Source: Neptuniibacter sp. (GTDB lineage: Bacteria > Pseudomonadota > Gammaproteobacteria > Pseudomonadales > Balneatricaceae). Taken from it: a stretch of 13,131 nt of DNA. Positions 6,451 through 13,131 of the stretch are shown here, piece by piece. The DNA is taken from the NCBI GenBank assembly GCA_030149405.1, contig JASBRM010000371.1, positions 1-13,131 of the forward strand, read 5' to 3'. Every line of letters begins with the position of its first letter. Position 1 is the stretch's first letter. The notes beneath the pieces are model-generated. The model made no database searches. It saw nothing but the letters and a program-made list of their open reading frames with translations, and was not told the origin of the DNA. A program made the position numbers and the translations under genes.

Positions 6451-7824
6451 CTAATGATCCGCACTTTCTTTCAGCTTAGCCAATAAACGCTGATGAATGC
6501 CCTCAAAACCACCATTACTCATTATAACTACATGACTATCCGGTTGCAGATCATTCACTAACTGACCAATCAGTTCATCGGTATCAGAATACACCGCTGC
6601 CGGAACTGAAGAGCTCGCAGCTACGGAGTCTAAAGACCAATCCATGCCTGCAGGCTGGTACCAATAAACCTGATCAGCCGCTGCTACCGACTCAGCCAGT
6701 AACGACTGATGAGTTCCTAAGCGCATCGTATTGGAACGTGGTTCGATCACCGCAATCACTCGCCCCTTTCCGACCTGAGCACGAATACCCTCAAGAGTCG
6801 TTTCTATTGCGGTTGGGTGATGGGCGAAGTCATCATAAACACGCACCCCATTTACCTCCCCAAGCAATTCCATACGTCTTTTCACGCCGCCAAACTCATT
6901 TAGCGCCTCAATGGCATGATGAGGTTGAACCCCAACATTTCGGGCAGCAGCAATCGCAACCAATCCGTTATTCACACTGTGATTGCCCGTCATGCTCCAA
7001 CGCACTTCACCTTGTAACTTGCCTTCGTGATACACCTCAAACTGGCTACCATCTTCAGAGATCAAGTTGGCACGCCACTCACTGCCATCCTCGGCGAAAC
7101 TCACCCGGGAGATATCGGTCCAGGCACCCATTTCGATCACTTCTTCTAAGGCTTTCTCACCCTGGGGAAAGATAATCTGACCATTGCCTGGAACTATTCT
7201 GACAACGTGGTGAAACTGCCTTTGAATCGCTTCCAGATCAGGGAATATATCAGCGTGGTCATACTCAAGATTATTCATAATCAAGGTACGCGGATGGTAA
7301 TGAACAAATTTAGAACGTTTATCAAAAAAAGCGGTGTCGTATTCGTCTGCTTCAATCACAAAAAATGGTGAGTTACCGATTCGGGCGGAAACACCAAAAT
7401 CGAGCGGCACACCACCAATCAGAAAGCCTGGCTCCATGCCTGCATGATCCAGTATCCAGGCCAACATAGTGGAGGTAGTGGTTTTCCCATGGGTACCAGA
7501 CACCGCAAGAACCCATTTCTGATTCAAAAGATTTTCAGACAGCCACTGCGGTCCTGAGGTGTATTTCAAACCTTTGTTAAGCACATATTCTACGGCCGGA
7601 TTTCCTCTGGACATGGCATTACCCACGATAATCAAATCCGGTTCCGGCTCAAACTGTTCTGGGCCGTAACCCTGAATCAATTCAATGCCTTGCTGCTCCA
7701 ATTGGGTACTCATAGGTGGATACACATTTTGATCCGACCCAGTCACTTTGTGACCCAATTGTTTTGCCAGAATTGCCAAAGAACCCATGAATGTTCCGCA
7801 GATTCCAAGAATATGTATATGCAC
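6451..7824 (-). CDS. mpl: UDP-N-acetylmuramate:L-Ala-gamma-D-Glu-meso-DAP ligase
   Basis: Mpl is a cytoplasmic ATP-dependent Mur-family ligase. It attaches the recycled tripeptide L-Ala-gamma-D-Glu-meso-diaminopimelate directly to UDP-N-acetylmuramic acid, returning turned-over peptidoglycan to synthesis. The 457-residue product matches the family length. It starts HIHILGICGTFMG, the Rossmann loop typical of Mpl and MurC, has the ATP-binding P-loop GTHGKTTT at residues 110-117, the segment IEADEYDTAFFDKRSK that sets Mpl apart from MurC, and DDFAHHPTAI in the C-terminal domain. The start is GTG at 7824, which gives the standard N-terminus and has GGGAGA seven bases upstream. It is the first gene of the mpl-ubiX-tsaB-uppP-rsmJ run and diverges from fbp. 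Confidence 0.97.
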   Translation of the reverse strand: MHIHILGICGTFMGSLAILAKQLGHKVTGSDQNVYPPMSTQLEQQGIELIQGYGPEQFEPEPDLIIVGNAMSRGNPAVEYVLNKGLKYTSGPQWLSENLLNQKWVLAVSGTHGKTTTSTMLAWILDHAGMEPGFLIGGVPLDFGVSARIGNSPFFVIEADEYDTAFFDKRSKFVHYHPRTLIMNNLEYDHADIFPDLEAIQRQFHHVVRIVPGNGQIIFPQGEKALEEVIEMGAWTDISRVSFAEDGSEWRANLISEDGSQFEVYHEGKLQGEVRWSMTGNHSVNNGLVAIAAARNVGVQPHHAIEALNEFGGVKRRMELLGEVNGVRVYDDFAHHPTAIETTLEGIRAQVGKGRVIAVIEPRSNTMRLGTHQSLLAESVAAADQVYWYQPAGMDWSLDSVAASSSVPAAVYSDTDELIGQLVNDLQPDSHVVIMSNGGFEGIHQRLLAKLKESADH

Positions 7825-7831
7825 CTAAATC

Positions 7832-7837
7832 TCTCCC
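7832..7837 (-). promoter_or_regulatory. Ribosome binding site for the GTG start of mpl
   Basis: On the minus strand GGGAGA lies seven bases before GTG (7824-7822). It fixes a non-ATG start that also gives the family-standard N-terminus. The next in-frame ATG, at the Met of GTFMG, would remove the Rossmann glycine loop. Confidence 0.7.
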
Positions 7838-7852
7838 GAAAAACCAGCTGCC

Positions 7853-7858
7853 ATCATA
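7853..7858 (-). promoter_or_regulatory. Extended -10 promoter element for mpl
   Basis: On the minus strand CTGTTATGAT contains TATGAT (five of six -10 matches) preceded by TG one base upstream, an extended -10. No good -35 box is visible 16-18 bases further upstream, which extended -10 promoters can tolerate. Transcription would begin about 20 bases before the GTG start of mpl. Confidence 0.42.
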
Positions 7859-7983
7859 ACAGGTTTCCCTATTTCGTGAGCGATTGAAAAACTTAAAGGT
7901 TTTCTGACTAAATTGCGCAGAAACTCATGCATTTCACAGAAGTTTAACGTAAAATTCACGCCCATCTTTTTAACTACTCTTAT

Positions 7984-7989
7984 GAGAGA
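7984..7989 (+). promoter_or_regulatory. Purine-rich element deciding the fbp start
   Basis: GAGAGA lies ten bases before ATG 8000. The alternative ATG at 7982 overlaps this element and is itself preceded by TTTTTAACTACTCTT, which has no ribosome binding site. The call favours 8000 but is not decisive. Confidence 0.4.
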
Positions 7990-7999
7990 AAATTCAAGA

Positions 8000-9001
8000 A
8001 TGCTACTGCTGAGCCAGTTCCTGAAACAACAGGAAACCGAAGACACTCTAGTCGATTTGATTGGTACTCTTATGCTTGCCTGCAAGGAAGTTGCAATCCA
8101 GCTTCGTGAAGGTGAATTAGCAGGTGTTCTGGGTGCTACCGATAACACAAATGTTCAAGGTGAAACCCAGAAAAAAATGGACGTCATCGCCAATGATCTC
8201 CTGAAAAAATTCTTATTGGACAATCCACTGGTTGCCGGTCTTGCTTCTGAGGAAGAAGATCATCCTGTAGCTGGTAATCCTGAAGGCAAATATCTGGTTA
8301 TCTTTGACCCTCTGGATGGCTCCTCCAACATTGACGTGAATGTATCTGTTGGAACAATTTTCTCGATTCTGGAACTTCCAGAAGGTATGGATCCAAGCCA
8401 GGATGAAGCTTACCTACAATGTGGCCGCAAACAGATTGCTGCTGGTTATGTTCTTTACGGTCAATCTTCCGTTCTTGCTCTGACTACCGGTCACGGAGTG
8501 AACTTCTTTACTCTGGCTCACACTGGCGACTTTATCCTGACTCGTGAACAGGTGAAGATCCCAACTACCACTAAAGAGTTCGCAGTTAACATGTCTAACC
8601 ACCGTTTCTGGGAAGACGAAATGCGCAACTATATTGGTGATCTTCTTCAAGGAGCTGAAGGCCCCCGTGAGAAGAACTTCAATATGCGCTGGATTGCATC
8701 CATGGTGGCAGAAGTTCACAGAGTATTAACCCGTGGAGGTATCTTCACTTACCCATGGGACAGCCGTGACTCTTCTAAACCTGGCAAACTTCGCCTGATG
8801 TATGAAGGCAATCCAATGAGTATGCTGATTGAACAGGCAGACGGCCTTTCCAGTACTTGTTACAAAGACATCATGGACTTGGAACCAAAGCATATTCATC
8901 AGCGCAGTGCTGTTGCCCTAGGCTCTAAAGAGGAAGTTCAGGCGTTGTTGTCTTATCATTCGCCAGGAAGTACAGGTAAAGCGGCCGAACTGAATAGATG
9001 A
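8000..9001 (+). CDS. fbp: Fructose-1,6-bisphosphatase, class I
   Basis: FBPase hydrolyses fructose 1,6-bisphosphate to fructose 6-phosphate, the irreversible step of gluconeogenesis, in the cytoplasm with Mg2+. From ATG 8000 the product is 333 residues, matching the roughly 332 of E. coli Fbp. Visible motifs are NVQGE at 51-55, the acidic loop ASEEED at 82-87, the metal-binding signature [10 protein letters not shown] at 103-112, AAGYVLYG, the segment GGIFTYP, and [11 protein letters not shown] in the sugar-phosphate pocket. The longest frame opens at TTG 7913, and a second ATG at 7982 adds six residues. I prefer 8000 because it matches the family N-terminus and has GAGAGA upstream. It diverges from mpl and is followed after 96 bases by ppa on the same strand. 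A weak TTGAAA (7884-7889) upstream may belong to its promoter, but the matching -10 is poor. Confidence 0.95.
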   Translation: MLLLSQFLKQQETEDTLVDLIGTLMLACKEVAIQLREGELAGVLGATDNTNVQGETQKKMDVIANDLLKKFLLDNPLVAGLASEEEDHPVAGNPEGKYLVIFDPLDGSSNIDVNVSVGTIFSILELPEGMDPSQDEAYLQCGRKQIAAGYVLYGQSSVLALTTGHGVNFFTLAHTGDFILTREQVKIPTTTKEFAVNMSNHRFWEDEMRNYIGDLLQGAEGPREKNFNMRWIASMVAEVHRVLTRGGIFTYPWDSRDSSKPGKLRLMYEGNPMSMLIEQADGLSSTCYKDIMDLEPKHIHQRSAVALGSKEEVQALLSYHSPGSTGKAAELNR

Positions 9002-9032
9002 TTCAGCTTTAAGTAGTATTCATTCGTTGATG

Positions 9033-9056
9033 AGTCTGAGACATAATTCGCAGACT
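9033..9056 (+). other. Small inverted repeat between fbp and ppa
   Basis: AGTCTG (9033-9038) and CAGACT (9051-9056) could pair as a 6-bp stem with a 12-base loop. No T run follows, so it is not a convincing terminator. It lies just upstream of a -10-like TATAAC (9073-9078) that may belong to a ppa promoter lacking a clear -35 box. Confidence 0.25.
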
Positions 9057-9097
9057 GAGATGTAACCAATTTTATAACAGCTTACAGGAAGACAAAC

Positions 9098-9634
9098 ATG
9101 GGCTTCGCAAAAGTACCTGCAGGTAAAGACCTACCAAACGATCTGTACGTTATCATCGAAATCCCGGCAGAAAGCTCTCCGGTTAAATACGAGATCGAAA
9201 AAGAAGAAGATGCACTCTTCGTAGACCGTTTCATGGCTGCACCAATGTTCTACCCAGCTAACTACGGTTATATCAACAACACTCTGGCTGACGATGGCGA
9301 CGCAGTTGACGTTCTTGTTCTGACTCCTTACCCAGTTGTTGCTGGTTCTGTAATCCGCTGCCGTCCAGTAGGCGTTCTGAACATGACTGACGAAGCGGGT
9401 GTTGATGCTAAGCTGGTTGCAGTTCCACACGACAAGCTGACTAAAGCTTACCGTGATGTGAAAGACATTGACGACCTGCCACAGCTTGAACTGGACCGCA
9501 TCAAGCACTTCTTCGAGAACTACAAAGGTCTGGAAGAAGGCAAGTGGGTTAAAGTTGAGAGCTGGGAAAATGCAGAAGCGGCTAAAGCAGTTATCGTTGA
9601 AGGCGCTAAAGCATACGAAGCAGCTAACAGCTAA
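9098..9634 (+). CDS. ppa: Inorganic pyrophosphatase, family I
   Basis: Ppa is a soluble Mg2+-dependent hexameric enzyme in bacteria. It hydrolyses pyrophosphate to two phosphates and so pulls biosynthetic reactions forward. The 178-residue length is typical. Conserved parts are KYE at 30-32, DRF at 43-45, YPANYGYI at about 52-59, the metal-binding DGDAVD (Asp66, Asp68, Asp71) and [10 protein letters not shown] with Asp98, Asp103 and Lys105, all one position later than in E. coli Ppa. The signature usually reads DGDPxD; here Ala replaces Pro, but every metal-binding Asp is kept. AGGAAG six bases upstream of the ATG is a strong ribosome binding site. The strongly biased codon use (GTT, CTG, AAC, GAC, CCA rich) suggests high expression. 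It ends at a strong terminator. Confidence 0.97.
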   Translation: MGFAKVPAGKDLPNDLYVIIEIPAESSPVKYEIEKEEDALFVDRFMAAPMFYPANYGYINNTLADDGDAVDVLVLTPYPVVAGSVIRCRPVGVLNMTDEAGVDAKLVAVPHDKLTKAYRDVKDIDDLPQLELDRIKHFFENYKGLEEGKWVKVESWENAEAAKAVIVEGAKAYEAANS

Positions 9635-9660
9635 TTCCTGCTTTTCCTGAGATTACAAAG

Positions 9661-9688
9661 CGCCCTGATCATGTCAGGGCGTTTTTTT
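9661..9688 (+). terminator. Strong intrinsic terminator of ppa
   Basis: CGCCCTGA and TCAGGGCG form a perfect 8-bp GC-rich stem with a 5-base loop, followed directly by seven T residues. It starts 27 bases after the ppa stop codon. Confidence 0.93.
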
Positions 9689-9722
9689 GTCTGGGATTAA
9701 GAGCTCGTACTGAAAACCAGAC

Positions 9723-9755
9723 AAAAAAAACCGCGAACTCAGTCGCGGTTTTTTT
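9723..9755. terminator. Bidirectional terminator between convergent ppa and phbB
   Basis: CCGCGA (9731-9736) and TCGCGG (9743-9748) pair around a 6-base loop, flanked by eight A on the left and seven T on the right. The stem therefore has a T run on either strand. It ends 14 bases beyond the minus-strand stop of phbB, so it is that gene's terminator and a backup for ppa. Confidence 0.9.
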
Positions 9756-9769
9756 CATTAAGGCAAGCC

Positions 9770-10522
9770 TTAAGACATGTGCAAACCACCATTCACAGAC
9801 AGATCAGCACCCGTGATATAACCAGAAGACTGATCATCACATAGGAAAGCACACATGCTTCCAATCTCTTCAGGAGTACCGAAACGACCTACAGGGATAC
9901 CTGCACAGATCTGATCCTGAATTTCCTGAGCAATCTTCGCAACCATCGCAGTTTTGATGTAACCCGGAGAAACCGTGTTAACTGTTACACCTTTACGCGC
10001 AACTTCCTGCGCCAGAGCTTTAGTAAAGCCGTGGATACCTGCTTTTGCTGCAGAGTAGTTACACTGGCCAAACTGACCTTTCTGAGCGTTTACAGAAGAA
10101 ATATTAATGATACGACCCCAGCCTTTATCAACCATGCCGTTGATAACCAGGCGAGTCATATGGAACATTGAGTCCAGGTTTGCAGTCAGAACTTCATCCC
10201 ACTGTTCCCAGCTCATTTTCTTGAACTGTCCATCACGCGTAATACCAGCGTTATTGATCAGGATATCAACTGTACCGCCTGTCAGTTCCTCTACTGTAGC
10301 GATACACTGCGCACAAGAATCGGCATCAGTTACATCACCGTAAGCTACATCAATGTCGTAGCCATCTTTTTTCTGCTCTTCCTGCCAAGCTTTAGCTTTG
10401 TCATGATTACCGCCGCTGTTATAACCTGCTACAACACGAAAACCATCATCTACTAACGAACGACAGATCGAAGTACCTAAACCGCCAGTACCACCAGTCA
10501 CGAGTGCAATTTTCTGACTCAT
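9770..10522 (-). CDS. phbB: Acetoacetyl-CoA reductase (PhaB/PhbB type SDR)
   Basis: This cytoplasmic short-chain dehydrogenase should reduce acetoacetyl-CoA to (R)-3-hydroxybutyryl-CoA with NADPH, the second step of polyhydroxybutyrate synthesis. The 250-residue protein has the cofactor loop TGGTGGLG at residues 9-16, NNAG at 90-93, and the catalytic Ser143, Tyr156 and Lys160 in the YSAAK context. GWGRIINISSVN, QKGQFGQ, VTVNTVSPGYI and the C-terminal NGGLHMS resemble PhaB of Cupriavidus necator more than FabG, the main alternative. ATG 10522 has AAGGGG eight bases upstream, a strong ribosome binding site. No phaA or phaC is in the window, so storage of polyhydroxybutyrate is inferred from this enzyme alone. 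Its 212-base upstream region carries repeats described separately. Confidence 0.92.
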   Translation of the reverse strand: MSQKIALVTGGTGGLGTSICRSLVDDGFRVVAGYNSGGNHDKAKAWQEEQKKDGYDIDVAYGDVTDADSCAQCIATVEELTGGTVDILINNAGITRDGQFKKMSWEQWDEVLTANLDSMFHMTRLVINGMVDKGWGRIINISSVNAQKGQFGQCNYSAAKAGIHGFTKALAQEVARKGVTVNTVSPGYIKTAMVAKIAQEIQDQICAGIPVGRFGTPEEIGSMCAFLCDDQSSGYITGADLSVNGGLHMS

Positions 10523-10588
10523 GCTTACATCCCCTTTAATTATTACTATTCACTTAGTTCTGGGTTACTTCTAGTTATATATTTAAAC

Positions 10589-10614
10589 GATCAACCCTTG
10601 ACCATGCATTGATC
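10589..10614. repeat. Inverted repeat in the phbB leader region
   Basis: GATCAA (10589-10594) and TTGATC (10609-10614) are a 6-bp dyad separated by 14 bases, in the AT-rich region between phbB and the MATE gene. It could be a regulator site or chance; no T run suggests a terminator. Confidence 0.25.
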
Positions 10615-10622
10615 ATATTATT

Positions 10623-10689
10623 AACCCGTTACCGATAATAATATGACTTTGGTTGAACGCGCCAATACTAATTGCAACCTGTTACCGAT
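10623..10689. repeat. Pair of 14-base direct repeats upstream of phbB
   Basis: AACCCGTTACCGAT (10623-10636) and AACCTGTTACCGAT (10676-10689) agree at 13 of 14 positions and start 53 bases apart, close to five helical turns. They lie 101-167 bases upstream of the phbB start codon and bracket the best promoter candidate there. The arrangement is typical of operators for a dimeric regulator bound on one DNA face, but no regulator gene is nearby. Confidence 0.5.
10638..10665 (-). promoter_or_regulatory. Candidate phbB promoter between the two repeats
   Basis: On the minus strand TTGGCG (10660-10665, three of six -35 matches, but the critical TTG is present) is followed after 16 bases by TATTAT (10638-10643, five of six -10 matches). 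The -10 almost touches the proximal repeat at 10623-10636, and the distal repeat lies 10 bases upstream of the -35. Transcription would start near 10631, leaving a leader of about 110 bases. Confidence 0.35.
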
Positions 10690-10734
10690 CCATTAATCCA
10701 GCCAAGAAAAAATATCCATAACGCACTCGCAACA

Positions 10735-12069
10735 TTAAAGTTTGCAAATATAACGATTCATGGCATTAAAAGAGAATGCTGCAACTCCGGCATTGGCCAA
10801 CACTAACGCAATAAACATTCCTTGTATTCCAAAGAGTTGTGAACCAATCCAGGCAAACGGCAGGGAGAAAATAAAGAGTCGAATAATACTGATTCGCATC
10901 GCTCTCATAGGCTGATGCAACGCATTAAAACTGGAAGCTGTAAGAAAGGTTAGTGCCTGAAAACCAAACCCAACAGGCACAATAAAAATCCATAAAATAA
11001 TTAAGTTTTGTACTTCTTCGCGCTCACTGAAGGCCCCGGCGACAAACTCTGCCGCAATAATCAGCAGGATAAATACAACCGTTTGCCAAATAATCGCGAA
11101 CTTTGCAGACAACCGATAAGCGTTTTTAACCCTCTGTACATTACCCGCCCCAAAGTTTTGGCTAATAAATGGTGGTAACGTCATCGACAGAGCTAAACAG
11201 ACTAGTAACGATAAAGACTCAATTCTGTTTCCCACTCCAAACGCTGCAACCGCTTCAGCGCCATGTGCAGCCACAAGATATGTAAGTATGCCTTGTGCAA
11301 GGGGGGTCATCATATTTGACAGTGCAGCGGGAATCCCTATTTTCATTACGCGCTTACTGTGCGACATGAATCGGGCTAGTTCCATTTTTTGCAGTATAAG
11401 CAAACGCTTTCTCTGAAAAAGAATATACAGCGCTACTGCTGTTGTGAGTCCCCAGGCAATGCAGCTAGCCAATGCAGCCCCCTGAATACCCATAGCGGGT
11501 ACTGGGCCAAATCCAAATATAAAGACCGGGTCAAGACAAAAATTGAGTATTGATGAACCCGCCATCAATAACGCAGGAGTTTTTGTATCGCCGGTTGCAC
11601 GCATACAGGCGTTACCCACCATATTAACAACCAGAAACACAGACCCTACTAGCCACACCTCCATATAACTGAAGATAAGCGGCATCAGTTCTTCCCCTGC
11701 GCCCATCAGGGAAAACAAAAATGGAATACTTAACTGAAAGAAAACTGACAAAATCAGAGTCAGAACGGCAACAGTTATCAGATTATCGGTTGCCAGTGAA
11801 CGGGCTTCTTCGTGGTCTCCTGCACCTAATAACTTAGCCAGAGTTGCCGAGGTGCCAATGCCTAAGCCGATTGCCAGACTGATTACCGTAAAGCACACCG
11901 GAAAGGTAAAACCCATTGCAGCAAGCGGTTGTGTTCCCAAGCGGCTAACAAAATACAGATCAGCAATATTGAATAGCATCAGGCTGACAATCCCGAACAT
12001 CATCGGAAGTGTCATTCTGACTAGAGTTGCGCGAATTTCTCCCTGAAGCAGGTCAGGACGAGTTGCCAT
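10735..12069 (-). CDS. MATE family efflux transporter
   Basis: The 444-residue protein is almost wholly hydrophobic, with about 12 predicted membrane helices in two similar halves, as in multidrug and toxin extrusion (MATE) transporters, which export cationic compounds in exchange for Na+ or H+. The first helix region has NIADLYFVSRLG with Asp37, in the position of the helix-1 acidic residue used for cation coupling in NorM-type members. MRATGDTKTP (residues 156-165) and DPVFIFG followed by MGIQGAALA (about 180-201) are characteristic MATE loops. The substrate cannot be told. ATG 12069 is the first start in frame; its ribosome binding site is poor. It follows the ABC ATPase gene after 54 bases on the same strand and could share its transcript. 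After its stop there is a T run but no convincing hairpin. Confidence 0.93.
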   Translation of the reverse strand: MATRPDLLQGEIRATLVRMTLPMMFGIVSLMLFNIADLYFVSRLGTQPLAAMGFTFPVCFTVISLAIGLGIGTSATLAKLLGAGDHEEARSLATDNLITVAVLTLILSVFFQLSIPFLFSLMGAGEELMPLIFSYMEVWLVGSVFLVVNMVGNACMRATGDTKTPALLMAGSSILNFCLDPVFIFGFGPVPAMGIQGAALASCIAWGLTTAVALYILFQRKRLLILQKMELARFMSHSKRVMKIGIPAALSNMMTPLAQGILTYLVAAHGAEAVAAFGVGNRIESLSLLVCLALSMTLPPFISQNFGAGNVQRVKNAYRLSAKFAIIWQTVVFILLIIAAEFVAGAFSEREEVQNLIILWIFIVPVGFGFQALTFLTASSFNALHQPMRAMRISIIRLFIFSLPFAWIGSQLFGIQGMFIALVLANAGVAAFSFNAMNRYICKL

Positions 12070-12123
12070 TGCATAAAGCCCGGAAAGAGTTGAACTTCAA
12101 TCGTACAGCGTGAGCAGCTTAAA

Positions 12124-13131
12124 CTAAACAGGCTGGGCGGGAACTACATCTGCAGTTTGCATTCCACACACGCCCGATTCCGCATCACAAAACGGCAATA
12201 AGACCAGATGATCAAAGTGAGTGCTTATACCCAGAACTTCACCAACCCCATGGTCATGGTGACAAGCGGTAATACACGGAATAACTTCCTCATTATCTAA
12301 TTTCACTTGATACAAATAATGGGAACCTCTGAACCATTTGCTGACGATTTCGCCGGACAATGGGCCATCCTCAGCATGCTGGATATCATCCGGACGGATC
12401 AACATCTCTACAACTGAGCCCGGTGGATAATTCAATGGCTCATCGCCTTTTAATTTTCCTAATGCACACTCGACTGAGAATTCATCCAGTACTTTAGCCC
12501 GCATAAATTCGCCAAGCCCGATAAAGTCAGCAACAAAACGGGTTTTAGGCTCATGGTAAATATTAAAGGCAGTACCCCACTGTTGAATGGTGCCATCTTG
12601 CATAACAGCAATTTTATCCGCCATAGAAAAAGCTTCCATCTGGTCATGGGTCACCAAGATGGCGCAAATACCTTCCTGTTTAAGAATATCCCGTACCTCA
12701 GGTACAAGCGTTTCTCTCAAGTTTGCATCTAAACCGGAGAACGGCTCATCCATCAGTAAAAGATCTGGCTTGGGGGCCATCGCTCTTGCAAGGGCAATAC
12801 GTTGCTGCTGCCCACCAGAGAGGGAATGAGGGTACCGATTCTCAACGCCCGGTAAACCCACTAGCTCCAGTAGTTCCCTAACACGTTCTTTCTTCTCAGA
12901 GGCAGACCATTTTTTAATACCAAAAACGATATTCTCAGCAATGGTCATATGCGGGAAAAGAGCAATATCCTGAAACACCATGCCGATATTACGCTTTTCG
13001 GTCGGAACATTAAGATCCGAAGAGGATAACGTACGCCCCGTCATCGTAATAGAACCTGCTTTCACAGATTCAAAACCTGCAATCGCTCGGAGCAGAGTCG
13101 ACTTACCACAGCCACTGGGGCCCAACAAACA
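12124..13131 (-). CDS. FbpC-like ABC importer ATP-binding protein, N-terminus cut off
   Basis: The frame runs open through the right edge, so the apparent TTG start at 13128 is not real; about 35 N-terminal residues are missing. Visible are Walker A GPSGCGKST, the Q-loop FQDIALFPHMT, the signature LSGGQQQR, Walker B LLLMDEP, the D-loop SGLD, and the switch THDQMEA, followed by a C-terminal TOBE-type regulatory domain (about the last 130 residues). The protein would power an importer at the cytoplasmic face of the inner membrane. ALFPHMTIAENI, the SGLDANLRE region and the HHDH motif near the end resemble the FbpC/FutC ferric iron group. Spermidine (PotA) or other importers of this superfamily are alternatives. 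The C-terminus is unusually rich in Cys and His. Partner permease and binding-protein genes are not in the window. Confidence 0.9.
   Translation of the reverse strand, partial: CLLGPSGCGKSTLLRAIAGFESVKAGSITMTGRTLSSSDLNVPTEKRNIGMVFQDIALFPHMTIAENIVFGIKKWSASEKKERVRELLELVGLPGVENRYPHSLSGGQQQRIALARAMAPKPDLLLMDEPFSGLDANLRETLVPEVRDILKQEGICAILVTHDQMEAFSMADKIAVMQDGTIQQWGTAFNIYHEPKTRFVADFIGLGEFMRAKVLDEFSVECALGKLKGDEPLNYPPGSVVEMLIRPDDIQHAEDGPLSGEIVSKWFRGSHYLYQVKLDNEEVIPCITACHHDHGVGEVLGISTHFDHLVLLPFCDAESGVCGMQTADVVPAQPV

Noticed and set aside
6738..7175. 145-codon plus-strand frame opposite mpl
   Set aside because: It lies fully within mpl, is rich in His/Pro/Arg/Ser as expected of a complement frame, and shows no recognisable domain.
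7913..7999. N-terminal extension of fbp from TTG 7913
   Set aside because: It would add 29 residues not found in FBPases and would run through the presumed promoter and leader.
7975..8074. Ten-base repeat TACTCTTATG at 7975-7984 and 8065-8074
   Set aside because: One copy is inside fbp coding sequence; a 10-base match in a 13-kb window is expected by chance.
7825..8148. 107-codon minus-strand frame upstream of mpl, overlapping fbp
   Set aside because: Half of it is the complement of fbp and the rest covers the mpl promoter region; no family features and no ribosome binding site.
9131..9508. 125-codon minus-strand frame opposite ppa
   Set aside because: It is a shadow created by the strong codon bias of ppa; rich in Val/Cys/Trp with no family resemblance.
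10690..10734. Possible terminator after the MATE gene
   Set aside because: A run of six T is present on the minus strand, but no stable stem precedes it.
12088..12102. Short palindrome TTGAACTTCAA between the ABC and MATE genes
   Set aside because: It is only five pairs around one base and is not associated with promoter boxes; likely chance.
1..13131. CRISPR, tRNA, rRNA, insertion sequence, phage or defence genes
   Set aside because: No repeat-spacer pattern, cloverleaf-like sequence, transposase motif or terminal inverted repeat was seen, and all sizeable frames are explained by housekeeping or transport genes.

Overview
The window is an ordinary-looking chromosomal stretch from a Gram-negative gammaproteobacterium. 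The set of slyX, plsB, rsmJ, mpl, ubiX and class I fbp, together with protein sequences lying between those of Pseudomonas/Marinobacter and enteric bacteria and a PHB-type acetoacetyl-CoA reductase, suggests a marine Oceanospirillales-like organism. That placement is inference from remembered family sequences; no search was run. I see no mobile element, CRISPR array, tRNA or rRNA gene, and no gene-free stretch longer than about 215 bases.

Layout. 1-198: the 3' end of a thioredoxin-fold (DsbA/FrnE-like) protein gene on the plus strand. 270-704 (minus): a small protein with two predicted membrane segments and a C-terminal cold-shock domain, followed by a hairpin terminator. From a shared intergenic region, slyX and plsB (glycerol-3-phosphate acyltransferase) run on the plus strand. 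plsB converges almost end to end with a minus-strand block transcribed in the order mpl, ubiX, tsaB, uppP, rsmJ. This block mixes peptidoglycan recycling, flavin prenylation for ubiquinone synthesis, tRNA t6A synthesis, undecaprenyl-pyrophosphate recycling and 16S rRNA methylation. Divergent from mpl, fbp (fructose-1,6-bisphosphatase) and ppa (inorganic pyrophosphatase) run on the plus strand and end in a strong intrinsic terminator. A second, bidirectional terminator also serves the convergent phbB-type acetoacetyl-CoA reductase on the minus strand. Upstream of phbB is a 212-base regulatory region with a 14-base near-perfect direct repeat bracketing a possible promoter. Then come a MATE-family efflux transporter and, cut by the right edge, the ATPase of an FbpC-like (ferric iron type) ABC importer, both on the minus strand.

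Most genes are housekeeping: envelope phospholipid and peptidoglycan supply (plsB, uppP, mpl), translation quality (tsaB, rsmJ), gluconeogenesis and pyrophosphate removal (fbp, ppa), and carbon storage (phbB). I found no convincing undescribed system. The items most worth a second look are the membrane-tethered cold-shock protein and its start codon, the paired repeats in front of phbB, and a Cys/His-rich C-terminal region in the ABC ATPase. Several starts were moved from the longest open frame to starts supported by a ribosome binding site and family alignment: the cold-shock protein, slyX, plsB, rsmJ and fbp.
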